A DNA stretch of 64,000 nucleotides. It comes from Prostheceraeus crozeri. Lineage: Eukaryota; Platyhelminthes; Polycladida; Euryleptidae. The notes under the pieces are model-generated. The model was not told the DNA's origin. It did not search any database and saw only the letters and a list, made by a program, of their open reading frames with translations. Made by a program: the position numbers and the translations under genes. Below, piece after piece: positions 22,256-34,917 of the stretch (positions are counted from its first letter, which is position 1; each line of letters starts with the position of its first letter). Location: NCBI GenBank assembly GCA_907163375.1, contig CAJQUW010002113.1, positions 91,286 to 155,285 of the forward strand. Direction: 5' to 3'.

Positions 22256-23529
22256 TATTCAGCAACATGAATTCAACAAATTTTGAAATGTTGAAGATAC
22301 AAAAAATAGGTATTTATAGTACTAGGCTGTGGTTTTGGGAAATTCATAGTTATGTGATTATACAACAATAGCATGTGAATGTTTCTATAAATAAAATGAT
22401 GTAGGGTCTTACCGTCAACAACATGAGTTCAAAATTTGAAAAGACGTTGAATAGTTAATAGTGTAGTTCCATATGGTCGAAAAATGCTTCCCACTTCACC
22501 AGACATGAATATTTTTTCAAAACAACATTTTCTGACGTATTTTGGGGCGCTGAGTCCATTTCTAGACACGGGTAACTTCGATTTCCAAGGGTTTTTCCTG
22601 TAGGCCAGTTCGTGTGTTTTTTTAGCAAAAAATGCCTTTCTAGAGACAAGATGCACCCTCAGTATTCAATAGTAAGTCAGTTAAGAATTGCTGCTTCATA
22701 GATTTGAAGTATAGGTACCCCCCAAATCGACATAGGAGATTTAAGTGATGACATTCTGTCCTAGCATCGGTTGCTAGGGGACCAACTTTTCCATAGCAAC
22801 GCGAAAACTGCCGTATATACGCAGTTCTAACCAAGTCCTACCTCACTACATTGACACCAAATCGATATCGAACCTTTAGGAATATTGTTTGTTTGTACAT
22901 GATTAGAGGAAAAAGTGTGCCAGTTTCAATGAGAAATTGAATTGAAGAAAATATGCATAAGTGCATGAAACAATAATAACAATTCTTAATTACAAGATTG
23001 GACACTATATACGGCCCAAAATTGGTCGTTATGGCTAATATAAATGACAGGTAACGAATGGTCGGTGAAGCTGAAAAGTTGTCTGCACTCTTAATTTGCA
23101 GTCATGTAAGTGTAGCGTCATCACTATCTCTAAAAAAGTAAGTCTCATAGAAAAGAGTGATAGTTCCGTACTCATGATTCACGGTCATCCTCAGAGTCAG
23201 ATAAAACATCTTCCCACGTAGTGTCTTCGTTGAGACACATGCTGTTTGCGCAGTCAACGAGTTCATTCGATGACAGCGGCATCGTCCAGTGCTACAGTTC
23301 GTCTTGCAACCACACTTCGTTTTGGTGAATCCTTATCATCGGGTCTCAACGTCGTATTGGAATTTATCCATTATTGTGTCCTCGTCATATTCTGCGGTGA
23401 ATAGTGTTTATCGGTGCCTCTTCTTCTCTTGTTTGCTGCGTTTGTGTGTTGGCCAAAGTGACGTCCATCAATATTGGAAGCGTCACGCACGTGATTTTCT
23501 GCATTGCGGATACAGTCCAACTTCTACAC

Positions 23530-23640
23530 ATCCTATATCAATCGTGCAAGAGTGGTCTAGGGGCATAGCGTTCGAAGGGTTTGAATTTTCTGGTTTTATG
23601 GTCCGAGTTCGAATCCTTACAATAGAATATTTTTCACTTT
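23530..23640 (+). repeat. tRNA-like (pol III promoter-like) segment just upstream of the LINE ORF
   Basis: AGAGTGGTCTAGGGGCATAG resembles a tRNA D-arm/A box and GGTCCGAGTTCGAATCC a T-arm/B box at tRNA-like spacing. The acceptor arms do not pair, so it is not a functional tRNA. It may be a SINE head or a captured tRNA. Confidence 0.5.
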
Positions 23641-23652
23641 TAATACAGTGAT

Positions 23653-25590
23653 TTGGAAATGAAGAAGGACAAACTGAAGATTTTAAGTTTCAACGCTACA
23701 AGTATTCGTGGCAAATTACATGAGTTCAATAGCTCCTTTGATATAGCATCTACATCTGAATATGACGTTATCTCTGTGAATGAAACATGGTTGAATGATG
23801 GTGTTTTTGATGGAGAGATTTTATGTAATTCTCGCTACTCAATATATCGAAGGGATCGAGATCAAAACACGAGCACTAAGAAAGATGACGGAGGAGTTCT
23901 TACTGCTGTCGACTCAACATTATCTTCTTTTCGTCGACAAGACTTTGAAACAGATATTGAGGTGCTTTGGATCGAAATCAAGACAGATAAATCCCGATGT
24001 GTATTCATTGGGACAGTTTATCTTCCAACAGATGCAAAATCAATGTCCGTTACAGAGCTTGAGCATTCTTTAGAAAAAGTGCGTATGGCTGCCTATTATT
24101 TCCTATTATTTCCCCAGATGAAATCAAAGCTGAAATAAAAAAATTGAACCCAAACTGTACTAGCGGTTATGATAACGTGTCTGCCATTTTTCTCATTCGT
24201 TGCGCTGATCAGGTGTGCAACCTCTGGCTGTCATTTTTAATCTGTCAGTATGGCGAGGAGAATACCCATCTGCTTTGAAGTATAATCACATTGCGCCCAT
24301 TTACAAACGAAGGGGTGATAAGAGTTGTGTTGAATCGTATCGACCGATTTCGATTCAGCCTGTTATAAGTAAATTGTTTGAACGGATTGTAAATAACTCC
24401 TTGCGTAATCATTTGAAACATCTTGTATGTGATGAGCAACATGGTTTTTTTTCGCAGCTATCTTTCTGATCGCTTCCAACGCGTTGTTATTAACGGTATT
24501 GAGTCTGAATGGGCCCCTGTTACATCCGGTGTACCTCAAGGTTCAATTTTATGCCCGTCACTATTTTTGATGTTTGTGAATGATATTCCGCCGTCTCTCT
24601 CATCATGTGAAAGTCTCATGTTCGCGGATGATTTGAAAATTTTTAAAAGAATTTCATCTGTAAATGACTGTGTTGATCTACAGTTTGCTCTCAACTGTTT
24701 GTTTTCGTGGTGCTCAAAATGGAAGATGACTTTGAATATAGAAAAATGTTTTTATGTTAACTTCTCTTTTAAACGAGCACATAATATTGAATTTGATTAT
24801 ATGATTGACAATTGTATTTTACAACCAGTAAAACATATCAAAGATCTTGGTGTACATTTTTCGTACAATATGTGTTTCAGTCTTCACATAGCGTCTATTG
24901 TGAAAAAGTCCTTCCGTATGCTAGGTTTTGTGAGGAGAGTTTTGAAGCCGTTCAAAGATGTAAATGTCTTGAAAATTATGTATAACTCATATGTTCGGAC
25001 AAACCTTGATTATTGCTCTTCAGTGTGGTCACCTCAATCGAAATACTTAATTGACAAGATTGATTTCAAAAAGTTTTTGTAAAAGAACTGTGTTTTGATG
25101 AGAAGATGGTCTATGACAGTGGTTTGTACGACAAATTGTGTATACATTTTGGTCTTTCGACACTGGCGAAGCGGCGTAATTCAACAGATTTATTGTTATA
25201 TCATAAAATTTTACATAATCGCGTCGACTGTCCGTACCTTGTATCAAAAATTTTATTAAATCTGCCTGAAAGACGAACGAAGCATACAAGTGTGTTCACA
25301 AGTGTTATGAGTCGCGGTCTGCGAATTCGCAAGCATGACTTTTTCCCGCGCATATCTTCACTCGCTAACACTTTTAAGAATGTTGACCTTTTTGACCGTG
25401 ATCACAGATCCCTCAAGTGTGAATTGAAAGCACTTGTGAACGTCTGAGTTTTATCTACTGATATAATATTGTCTATTGTCTACTTTTTTGGCTTTTAACA
25501 GAATATTTTTTGCTTATTTTTGTAATTTCGTTTGTGGTGACTATAATTGGCGCAATCTGTTGTCATCGTATCAATAAAGAATAAAAAAAA
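23653..25590 (+). mobile_element. Jockey-like LINE, internally deleted
   Basis: An APE-type endonuclease N-terminus (KILSFNATSIRGKLHEF, YDVISVNETWLNDGVFDGE) ends abruptly near 24100. The RT then resumes with ALKYNHIAPIYKRRGD and SYRPISIQPVISKLFERIV up to VCDEQHGFF. After a second gap comes SYLSDRFQRVVINGIESEW, GVPQGSILCPSLFLMFVND and FADDLKIF with the catalytic ADD. The typical tail follows: HIKDLGVHF, YVRTNLDYCSSVWSP and TDLLLYHKILHN. The C-terminus is split by a frameshift near 25082. It ends in an A-rich tail after AATAAAGAATAAAAAA. It is a dead copy, oriented with the host gene. Confidence 0.85.
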
Positions 25591-26564
25591 GAATGTATTC
25601 GACCATTGGAGTCTTCATTACACTAAAGATATAGAAGCGATGGAAAATAAATCCAAAATGCTACACCAAAAATTTAGTCGTAAATAATGGCCGAACCATT
25701 TATGTTGAAGCAGTTCTTGTAGCCAACACATTTCAGGAAGAAAAGAGACGCCAATGTCATCAAGAGTTTGTAGTTTATTGCTTCCCTGGTATCCTTTATT
25801 GTCAATATTCCTTTGTTCTTTCTTTCCGTCCCTCTGCAGCTTGAGTTTTATTCATTGTATCTGTGTGCGCATTTCACTGTGATGTCACTTTTACTCAACC
25901 GCATCGCATGATTAGAGTCCTCGAAAACGCTCGCGATGTCAACATATTTTAATAAATTTACATTGTCGACTTTTTTTTCTGAAACTTATCATGCAGTGAT
26001 TGAATCCCGATTGATACTATAAATCGAATCTCTGGAAATGCGAAGAAGTGGATGAAGTGCATTTATCTTTTGAGAGCTGTTCAAGTTAACCGACAGAATT
26101 ACAAGTGGCGATTCATATCATCCATATGGTCTACCTGGCTCTGTGGTTCATGCAAAGACATTTTTTGAAATAATACTCCGCGAGTGCAGTCTTTCAACAT
26201 TCTACAAGGTGTTCAATTAATTTTTTCGTTTGTGTGTGTCGGCTACACGTAAGTGTCGCTCTCGCAACACTTGGCACCTTTTTTTCTAATTCTTATACCA
26301 TGAAATTACAAAAAAAAATTATTCATCGAATCATTATTTCATGTTAATTTCTCTACTTTCTGCACCAGAATTAAGAAATCCCGGATTTGCCCGGATTTTG
26401 GTCGGTAAAGGAACAAATTTTCAATTAGGCAATCTTTATTGTAGACACTGAACTATGCAATTTTTAATCCAAATAACTGAATAGAAATCTTTCATACTCC
26501 GCATTTTAGATGCTGCATGTGTATGTTGGTCATGACCACTTACTTAGTTTCACTTTTTTTACAG

Positions 26565-27065
26565 GCAGCCGCATCAGCGGAAATTCCAGAAAAATCCATC
26601 CGCCCACTTGTGTGCATTGACGGAGTAAACGCATTATGGAGCACTAATTCTCGCTTATTCAGTGAAGGCACTCACATTCTACCGTCAAACATCTCCATGT
26701 TTGCCGCATTTCGGCGATTACTTCGTGGAGATTGGAACAATGGAGCTATCGTAACATCAGTGTCACAGAAGTCATCATGGAAAGATGCGAGGGAAAGTTA
26801 CATGCCTCGTTATCTGCTTGGCCAGCAAGGATTTGAGGAAATGGAGCCGTTTATTCCGATTAATGTCGACAATTTCACTTATCAGGAAGCTAGCAATTTC
26901 CTTGAATATTACGCTGACAAAAAATGGCTTACTTGTCCCTATACAAAACCTAGGATTCGACGAAAGCGTTTGACTAAATTCACAAAGAAGGAAGCGATGG
27001 ACCAAATAATATATCTCAGTGATTTTAATCCGCATGAATTGATCACGCTTTGTGGCGAATGGTAA
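26565..27065 (+). CDS. Mitochondrial ribosomal protein S29 (DAP3), terminal exon
   Basis: This exon continues phase 0 from 21858 and encodes 166 residues plus the stop. It begins AAASAEIPEKSIRPLVCIDG; CIDGVNALWS aligns with the Walker B region of DAP3 (VDGINALW in human). RRLLRGDWNNGAIVTSVSQ, YLLGQQGFEEMEPFIPI and a C-terminal LSDFNPHELITLCGEW match the family. An ATG at 26517 in the same frame lies in the intron and is not used. A polyadenylation-like AATAAA immediately follows the stop. A TIR transposon begins 55 bp downstream. Confidence 0.9.
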   Translation, partial: AAASAEIPEKSIRPLVCIDGVNALWSTNSRLFSEGTHILPSNISMFAAFRRLLRGDWNNGAIVTSVSQKSSWKDARESYMPRYLLGQQGFEEMEPFIPINVDNFTYQEASNFLEYYADKKWLTCPYTKPRIRRKRLTKFTKKEAMDQIIYLSDFNPHELITLCGEW

Positions 27066-27766
27066 ATAATAAAATCTGTAAATGATTATTTGCTTTTTTA
27101 ATTCATTTATGTACCGTACAATTCTGCCCTACAAAGGCAAAACCACTTATCACCTGATTTCTAAATTTTTCAGGAGAGCGATTTTTCTAAAATCTTGTCG
27201 CAAAAAAGCAATTTTGGGAATTTCACATTGAAACTTGGTATCAGATGAATTTAAGTGTTTACGCGTCTTATGGTAGAAGCACATAATTATATGATGACGT
27301 CATCATGATTTAAAATGAGATAAGTTACTTTGCCTTTGTAAATAGTATACGACCATGAGTTAAGTTTTTTTACTATCGCAATAATGTACATTATTGAACC
27401 ATAATGATATTATCAATTTGACTTGATTTTGAATTATTGAATATGATTCGACTACATTGTATATTCTAACTCAGGGTTTGTTAGGTGTCTGGGGATCCGA
27501 TTCGGGTTACTATTATCAGGTTGAGCTTGAAAGATCGACTACTTTTAGTTAAAAATGGACTACTTTTGGATCACTACAAGGTCATTAATATTTTCCTTAA
27601 AACTGTTCTAACTAAACATTTATGTCATTATGTTTCTTGCTGTATACTTTGAAGATAGATTCTCCTGCAGCTTCAACGATCAAGATAAACTAGAAGCGAT
27701 CAGATGCTATTTATTAAGATCATTACAAAACAATCATAACGTACAGTATATATTTATTTGGAATGT

Positions 27767-29720
27767 TTATTTAAATGAATTTATAAGGTCACCACTAGTT
27801 TCCGACTCCGGCATTTGTAACCAGAAATCGCGTCTGTGGTCCGGCATCAGAGGAACTAATTTGTGGATTATTTCTTTCTTCTTTGAACTAATAATTCCAC
27901 GACTTGTTGTTCTCGACGTGAAAGTTTTCGTGAAAGTCTCCAATGAATTTATTCCTTTCTTCATTAGATTTACAGCTTTGTATTCAACAAAGTCTTCGTC
28001 AAACGAGAACTTTAAAAAAATCGACGCTGTGTTTCTTCTGAACTCGGCGACTACGACATCGGCTAAAAACGGTTTAGGTGGAACGCTCGTTGATGACATT
28101 GTGTTCAAGCGATATTGTGATACATATTGGTGATCTTTTGCCGACAGGAAGTCCGAGGCCGACAGTTTCTTTCCTGATACTCTGTTTGTTGTACAACAAT
28201 CAGCGAAATCATCCATGTCCAATACTGATTTCGATGTCTTCAACTTTTTTTTCAATGGATGAATGGTCACAGTCTGCCGCCATGAACGTGTGCCCCGTTT
28301 CGAGATATTTGAATGTGATTGTTTGCACAGCTACATTGCTCTGTTACACACATTGTAGGCATATACCGTAGAGATACCAATTTTTGTTTTGAGCCGCGCA
28401 GTTGTCCATGTATATAGTAATTTCGATTGCATCTCTGAAATGTGTGATGAAGTGGACAAACGTACTGGCAATGTCTTCTTTGTTGCGCCCAGCCGTTGAT
28501 TCATCCCAAACGAATGCCAAACCTTTCTTTTCCGCACAACCGATTGGTGAAAACGTTTGATTAAATACGATAACACGTGGTGTGAAGATACATACTTTAT
28601 GTGGCATCTGCGGGATCATAAAGACCTTCATCAAATCTGCAGATACAAGAATTTGACTGTCCTCCCTTTTCTTCATCTTGTCCTTTTGGTACTCCTCTCG
28701 AGCCCTGGTATATCGATCCTTGTGTCCTATGTAATTCAAACATACGTTGCAGACATTGTCGTCGTGACTAGTTCCAGACGATCTGTGGTGAAAGTACATG
28801 GTACACGTTTCGCATTCCTCACCACTCAGTTTTGTAAAAGCAATGTTCATTTGCTTTAGTTGTTTCCTATATGTTTCCTTCGACACAGTGACTTCATGAG
28901 TCACGTCGAAATCATCTGCCATTTGTAATATCTTCAAACTAGAGGGTAGATATCGTCGGTTTGGTGCGTGCTCTGCGATAATGTGGAATACATGGTGAAT
29001 AGCTTTCAATATGTTCACAAATCTTTGATAGAGTATCTTCATCAATTTTGTTGGCGGGCTCGTGCTTTCCTCTGAAATCATCAACATTTACCGTCTGTCC
29101 AACTTCACCAGAAAGACATGCTTTCAAAATATTGTTGTTGTTGCTTCGGAAACCAAGTGTTTGAAGAAACATAGTCTGGCAAACGCGGACTTTCTCAGAT
29201 CCATCTTCAGTGACCTGTGCTAAAGGTAGATAGAAGTGGAAGTAGAACTTTCGTCTCTGCTCGTTGGCTGGTCTTTTCAGAGTGTACATTCGTTCAACCT
29301 TTGTCTGTATCCATGACTTTCGACCAGAATAATTTTTAGCCCAGAAATCCTTCCATCCCAACATCCGATCCTCATGAGTCATCAATTCGAAACACCTGCG
29401 TGAACATGTGCAAGGAGATCTCATTCTATGGGTTTCCTTCAAATGCTCTTCTTGGTCTTGCCGAGTACGTCTTTTTCTTGATTTCCTAAAAGCGCTAGGA
29501 GCTTCTTCACGGATTTCATGCAATATACCAGAATAAAATTCCTTAAGGTCTTCGTCGACTTCGGTATTACAACTCACTGCATTATCCGTTTCATTGCTGT
29601 CTACTCCAATGTCGAAGTCTGGGTCTTTCTCGGAATCATCCAAATCTTCTTCTGCACTGGAAAATGAAGTTGGAAGATCTAGACGGGCTTTCTTCCTAGC
29701 GTCTAGCGCTGCCCTTCTAT
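27767..29720 (-). pseudogene. Transposase of the DUF7869/Sola-like kind, frameshifted
   Basis: The N-terminal part (from about 29720) has a basic stretch (RRAALDARKKARLD), an acidic region and a cysteine motif (HRMRSPCTCSRRCFE). It then has GFRSNNNNILKACLS and RGKHEPANK. The middle part carries RRYLPSSLKILQMADDFDV, CETC and CNVC pairs, LVSADLMKVFMIPQMP with a candidate catalytic Asp, FVWDESTAGRNKEDIASTF, and YMDNCAAQNKNWYLYG with the second Asp. The C-terminal part ends with RGIISSKKKEIIHKLVPLMP and RRDFWLQMP. Frame changes occur near 28960-28990 and 28300-28350, so it is not functional as read. The superfamily assignment rests on motif memory only. Confidence 0.7.
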
Positions 29721-29859
29721 TTGATCCACGACGAGAAAGAACATGCTGATTCAGAAGTTTTCAATTTGGAATTCTTATGCCATAATAATTCACAACAATA
29801 GCTCGCAGGACGAATAGCCAACTCCGTGTCTGAAGACTGAACTACTGAAGAACACTCGG

Positions 29860-30440
29860 ACTCATCAAGCTCGACTGGCTCCGCACTTGTGGGCTCGTCT
29901 GGCTCGGCACTTGAAGGAAGGACAGGATTGGCGCTTGGAGGCTCGGCACTTGGAGACTCGTCTGGCTCGGCACTTGAAGGAAGGGCAGGATCGGAACTTG
30001 GAGGCTCAGCACCGTCTGGCTCGGCACTTGTGGGCTCGACTGGCTCGGCACTTGAAGGAAGGACAGGATTGGCGCTTGGAGGCTCAGCACTTGGAGACTC
30101 GACTGGCTTGGCAATTGAAGGAAGGGCAGGATCGGAACTTGGAGGCTCAGCACCGTCTGGCTCGGCACTTGTGGGCTTGACTGGCTCGGCACTTGAAGGA
30201 AGGACAGGATTGGCGCTTGGAGGCTCAGCACTTGGAGACTCGTCTGGCTCAGCACTTGAAGGAAGGGCAGGATCGGAACTTGGAGGCTCAGCACCGTCTG
30301 GCTCGGCACTTGTGGGCTCGACTGGCTCGGCACTTGAAGGAAGGACAGGATTGGCGCTTGGAGGCTCAGCACTTGGAGACTCGACTGGCTTGGCAATTGA
30401 AGGAAGGGCAGGATCGGCGCTTGGAGGCTCGGCATTCGAA
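29860..30440 (-). repeat. Minisatellite encoding an acidic Pro/Ser/Ala-rich repeat
   Basis: Tandem units built from GGCTCGGCACTTGAAGGAAG-type modules in a higher-order period of about 168 bp (visible copies near 30040 and 30320). On the minus strand one frame reads SAEPVEPTSAEPDGAEPPSS and DPALPSSAEPDESPSAEP without stops. It continues into ELDESECSSVVQSSDTELAI before a stop near 29725. Two other frames are also open, which is a property of the repeat period. It could be a low-complexity N-terminal exon of the transposase or a later expansion. Confidence 0.75.
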
Positions 30441-30462
30441 GTCTCATTGTATGAAGTGTTTT

Positions 30463-30690
30463 GTATAGCTAAGGTAAATGTCTCAATTTGTTTTCTCTGT
30501 TCGTATACGATTACAAAGGCAAAATGACTTATCGGTATATCGGTATAGCTAAGGTAAATGTCTCAATTTGTTTTATCTGTTGGTATAAAATTACAAAGGC
30601 AAAATAACTTATCGGTATAGCTAAGGTAAATGTCTCAATTTGTTTTCTGTTCGTATAAGATTACAAAGGAAAAATAACATAACGGGTCAG
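30463..30690. repeat. Subterminal 70-80 bp direct repeats (3 copies)
   Basis: Each copy contains TATAGCTAAGGTAAATGTCT and, about 50 bp on, TTACAAAGGCAAAATNACTT, a degenerate version of the element's TIR core. They probably are transposase binding sites. Confidence 0.8.
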
Positions 30691-30956
30691 ATAAGTCATT
30701 TTGCATTTGTAGATACGCGATAAGTTATTTTGTCTTCGTAAAATTCACGACATGCGCTTACTTTTACAAAGTTTTCAAGGAGCTCCAACTTTGCAGAGCT
30801 CTAACTTTTTTTCTAGAACGAATTGAGCTTTAATACTTATATGGAAGATGCGTCGTATATTGGCCGACAAAACTGTGTTAAAACATTGAAATCGAAACTA
30901 ACCCGAGATAAGTGGTTTTGCCTTTGTAGGGCAGAATTGTCTCATGAATAAAACAA

Positions 30957-31155
30957 AAATAATGGTTTAACGTCACCACTCCCTCCTAATGGGGACTTGG
31001 ACAGTACTAACATACTCTGACTCTATTTTGGAGCGTTGTGATATTTTAGTCCGGATGGCCTTCCTGACAACTTCCAATGTCACTTTCGGGGCTCGACCTC
31101 TGGACCGATAGACCGCTAGGCCAAGCACTAAACCACTGTACCACGAAGACCACAC
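30957..31155 (-). repeat. tRNA-derived SINE
   Basis: The minus strand contains a pol III A box (TGGTACAGTGG, 31133-31143) and B box (GGTCGAGCCCC, 31088-31098). A body and an AT-rich tail (GTGACGTTAAACCATTATTT) follow. It is adjacent to the right end of the TIR transposon. Confidence 0.75.
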
Positions 31156-31199
31156 AGTTATCCAATGAATAAAAGTGTGCAATTTATGTAGTCCGTTTC

Positions 31200-34147
31200 A
31201 TAAATCGTTGCACGACAAAAAAATTGTTCTTTCCTTTATTCTTATCGAATTTAAGTGCAGGACTATAATTCATTGGCTACCAAGTTCATTCACTTGATCA
31301 GTCCAGACATTCGGTTTAGGAACCAATTTAGTTTGTCGCAAATACATACCGCAAAGATAAAAAAGTCATTGACCGAAGTCACGCTAAATGGTGATAGTAG
31401 TTAAACAGATATCCTACTAAATATTCTACACATGGATCGAAGGAGTTAAAGGAAAAAAATAGATAAACTAAAAGTTTATCAAGGGCCTAGTTCATTGGCG
31501 TTAATGTCATTCATGTCTTTGTCTACTGACCGCAACTGACCAGAAACAATATAGACGCCTCATTAATGAACGCTTCAGATTTTTCTGAGCAAACATTTTT
31601 CGGAAAATCCATTCGCACTGTATCTTTTAGCAGTCTTTTGTAATTTTTCCTGTCAGTCAAATTCAATTTGCGAAAACTCGTCATGTTTATATTATACGTC
31701 AAAGAAAACATTCAGTTTTGTTACTTATTTGTTGATGTAATGCGTACAGAAGAACTGTTGATTTTTTCAAAGTAGTACTGTAAAACAGAGCGAGATCTGG
31801 CAAGAGCAATGCAAGTAATCAACCGTACTCTATGTAATCAACGAAAGTGTAAGAATCGCAAATAAATTGACAATTCGAAATGAATTTGGATTTTGCTGTC
31901 TTATTGATTAATTGTAGCCGCTCTCATTTACGCATAGACCAAGGGCGGATGCGGTTACACAGCGTCAAGCAACATGTATGAGACTAAGAAACGAGTTTAG
32001 TAGAACGAGGAGAAGGGGCATGCTCTATATGCTAGAAGCCCGAATCAGGAGCATGCCGATGGTGGCTTTTTTGTGGGCCATCTGATCACTAAAATGCAGT
32101 ATATGGCAAAAACATATGCGGTGCCAAGAATATAATGTTAGCGGTAGGCATTGATAGTATTCCGTATTCGCGTAATTTGAACCAATAAATCTAATCGTGT
32201 CCTACTGTTAGTGAACCTTTCGCGGTACCCTGGGAATTACCAACTTTACCGAAAGTCAGAAACATGGTTTGATATAACTACTCGTACATTGTCGCTTTTG
32301 ATGATTCCTCTGAAATAGATAAAGCCCTTAAATTTCTCTGATTGTTATGAATCAGAATATTTTGATAGAATATGTTGTTCAGAATATAATTATAGAATAT
32401 TTTGTAGTGTCAGTTCGCGGGGCAGTAGCCGCGGGGACAAACTTAGAGAGAAATATTCGGGTCTGAGCTAATTTAAGCATAATAAGCTTTGACTAAATCA
32501 AGGAATTTCAAAATACTCATTATGTCGAAAATACACATCTATAAAAATTATTATGCTGAGCTTTAATAATGATAGAATTGGTGATCGAGCAGTTTGATGT
32601 GCTGCTCCTTCGTTCTTAACCCTTTGATACATAAATTATTTTCAAAATAAACCTTTTTTTGAAAAATAAAAATTTTCTTTAATTGCAATTTCTTTTCCGC
32701 AATTTTCCAAATTTTCTTTTCCGCTTTGGCATTGCTGCGCAATGTTGACCCAAAATATATGGATCAAAATGTCCTCAAGAGATTACGATATGCATGAAAG
32801 GGTTAAAGCTAAATGCTAGCATCGGGAGGTATCATTTGTAGGAAGTGCAAACGTCTACTGATTCTACCATGCATTAGTCAACTTTGTATTTGCTTAGTCC
32901 GGTAATTTTACTGGGGCCTGGAAATCGCCTTAAAAGTTTAGCGAAGTAGGCAATTAGTCACTAGATAGCCCGGAAGGATCATTTTGTGATTTTTGCTAAG
33001 TATTAACATAATTTCGTGACTTCATTCAACTACTTGCAACAGAACTAAGTCCACTCTACTATCGAGGATCAATTGAAGCAAGCCGGTCAGATGTTTATAC
33101 AACATCTAGATGGCATTTATTTGCCTTCATAAATTGGTTCCGATCCAAATGGAAGCAGACCTGAATAGCTGCCATTCCATCCAATATCAGGAATCATTAT
33201 CAGCCGTAATTTGCATTTCTCAATATCGACCCATCTCTCTATTTAAACTTGCAACCATACCCGGAGCAAATTTGTGATATTTGTAAATGATATCTGTCTA
33301 CAGACGGTATTGTGTCGCTTGATCGTCGCACATTGTGAATTTCTAGTCCAGTCATGCTTATAGTGAAATCATGAAGTTATGCAAATGAATATAACTACAT
33401 TCTTTCACATCATGGTACTCACATCGAAGTCATGCAGCAATGATGCTGACAATATTTCGTGCATGCGAGCATGAATTCGAAATTAAACGGCAAAAATTCG
33501 GGCTGGCAAATAATCTTAACGTACTTGCCCGCAATTTTGTAAGACTCGTGATGTGGCACATCATGTAGCCTCTTATGACATATAATCAATGTATATGACA
33601 TACTTCAAGATCTTATCTAAATGATCGCTTATCTTCAAATGATCAATTTTTTGCGTTGTAAGATGTCTTACATGTTAACAGCTTCAATAATGTTAACAGC
33701 CAATAGAATAACTGCTTAGCTTATGAAAACTGTACAAATGAGCAAATGAGTCGTACTACAAGCTTGTATATAACCTTGTTTCGTTACATTTGAAAATGAG
33801 TCTAATTAGCAAGGAAATTTATTATGCATGAAAAGTAGGGCTTGTTCTCAGGTGCAGCAAGCTAGAGACGACCTATTTTTAGATAGCCATTTTTAGACGC
33901 CGCTCTGATGAGAAAACACGTCATACGTCATTCACGTACCAGAACGTGAATTCTACATTAGACACTGAATCTCGAAAAGATATCAACTGATGCATTAAGG
34001 AGCCCCAATTTTACACTCACTGACATGGAATACTTACTATCACCATCGAAACAACCATAAAACAAAATAAACATCCACAATGAAGATATCTTCTGTCAAG
34101 TATTTTATGAATGAAGCGAGTCTATATTTTACAACTTGTTTGCTTTA
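31200..34147. other. No gene or repeat recognised
   Basis: About 3 kb of AT-rich sequence with only short ORFs without family resemblance. No splice-consistent exon was identified. Confidence 0.5.
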
Positions 34148-34917
34148 CATACAACCAGTGTCCCGGCCAGCGCGTAAATTTAAGCCCCGGCGTAAATTTG
34201 ACATTTCGCGCGTAAATGCGTAAATTGAGAACATGGAGCGTAAATTTATCATACGTTGGGGCGTAAATTTCGTTTTCAGATTGACGAATTTTGTGTATCA
34301 ATACAACTAACCTACATAGATGGGAACTATATTTGAACCGGCTGTCATGCATAATCAAAATCAAATCAAATTTTGCGCTCTTACTTTTTGTGTTAAATAC
34401 TGTCTATGTCTTGAGTTTATTATGTCTATTTCTATGTCTTGGTGCGATAGTTATGGTTCAAATATAAAATACTCGATCCAAGATGTTCGTTGTGGTTAAT
34501 GTAAAGAGAAAATGTCTGCTTACCAAAGACAGTGCTGTCTTTGCTGCTTGCAGTTTATTTCAGGTACCTACTCTCACCAAGTCGCACATTTGCTTGTGGT
34601 CTGATGATACTCAATGCATTTGATAATGCAAATTGTCCGTAGCCTTGTTGTATCTGATGTGTATTTTGATTTCACGATGGATAACTGAGCGTCGAGACTC
34701 AACGAGGTGGTATCTATCATCTTGAATTTATGCGCCTTTAATGCTTGTGTCGCTATTTCAGTTTCCATACAAGACATGGTGGTGAATTTTCGTGTACGGA
34801 CACTTTTGGATATGACCTTCAATGAATATTGATTGAATTGTGAAGTGTCAGCATAGCCTGATTGTGAGGAACAACTTTCTATTTTTCTATCCTTGATTTG
34901 TTAATTTTCCTTTAGGT

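Larger units (their letters stand above)
21859..26564 (+). other. DAP3 intron filled with retroelement remnants
   Basis: A GT-AG intron of 4706 bp, donor GTAAGCTT and acceptor TTTTTTTACAG, phase 0. It contains a probable Penelope 3' remnant near 22190-22255, a tRNA-like segment (23530-23640) and a jockey-like LINE in gene orientation (23653-25590). The rest shows nothing recognisable. Confidence 0.8.
27124..30934 (-). mobile_element. 3.8-kb TIR transposon with Sola-like transposase
   Basis: The TIR CTGCCCTACAAAGGCAAAAC, continuing CACTTATC, is perfect at both ends (27124 onward and up to 30934). AATT flanks both sides, consistent with a 4-bp target duplication as in Sola; AC/GT beyond it also match, so the TIR could instead be 34 bp. 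It contains a broken minus-strand transposase (27767-29720), a minisatellite (29860-30440) and subterminal copies of the TIR core (27321-27340 and 30510-30720). Confidence 0.7.

Noticed and set aside
29887-30527. Plus-strand Gly/Ser/Ala-rich repeat ORF
   Set aside because: The minisatellite leaves several frames open; the minus-strand acidic frame fits the transposase orientation better, and none is proven coding.
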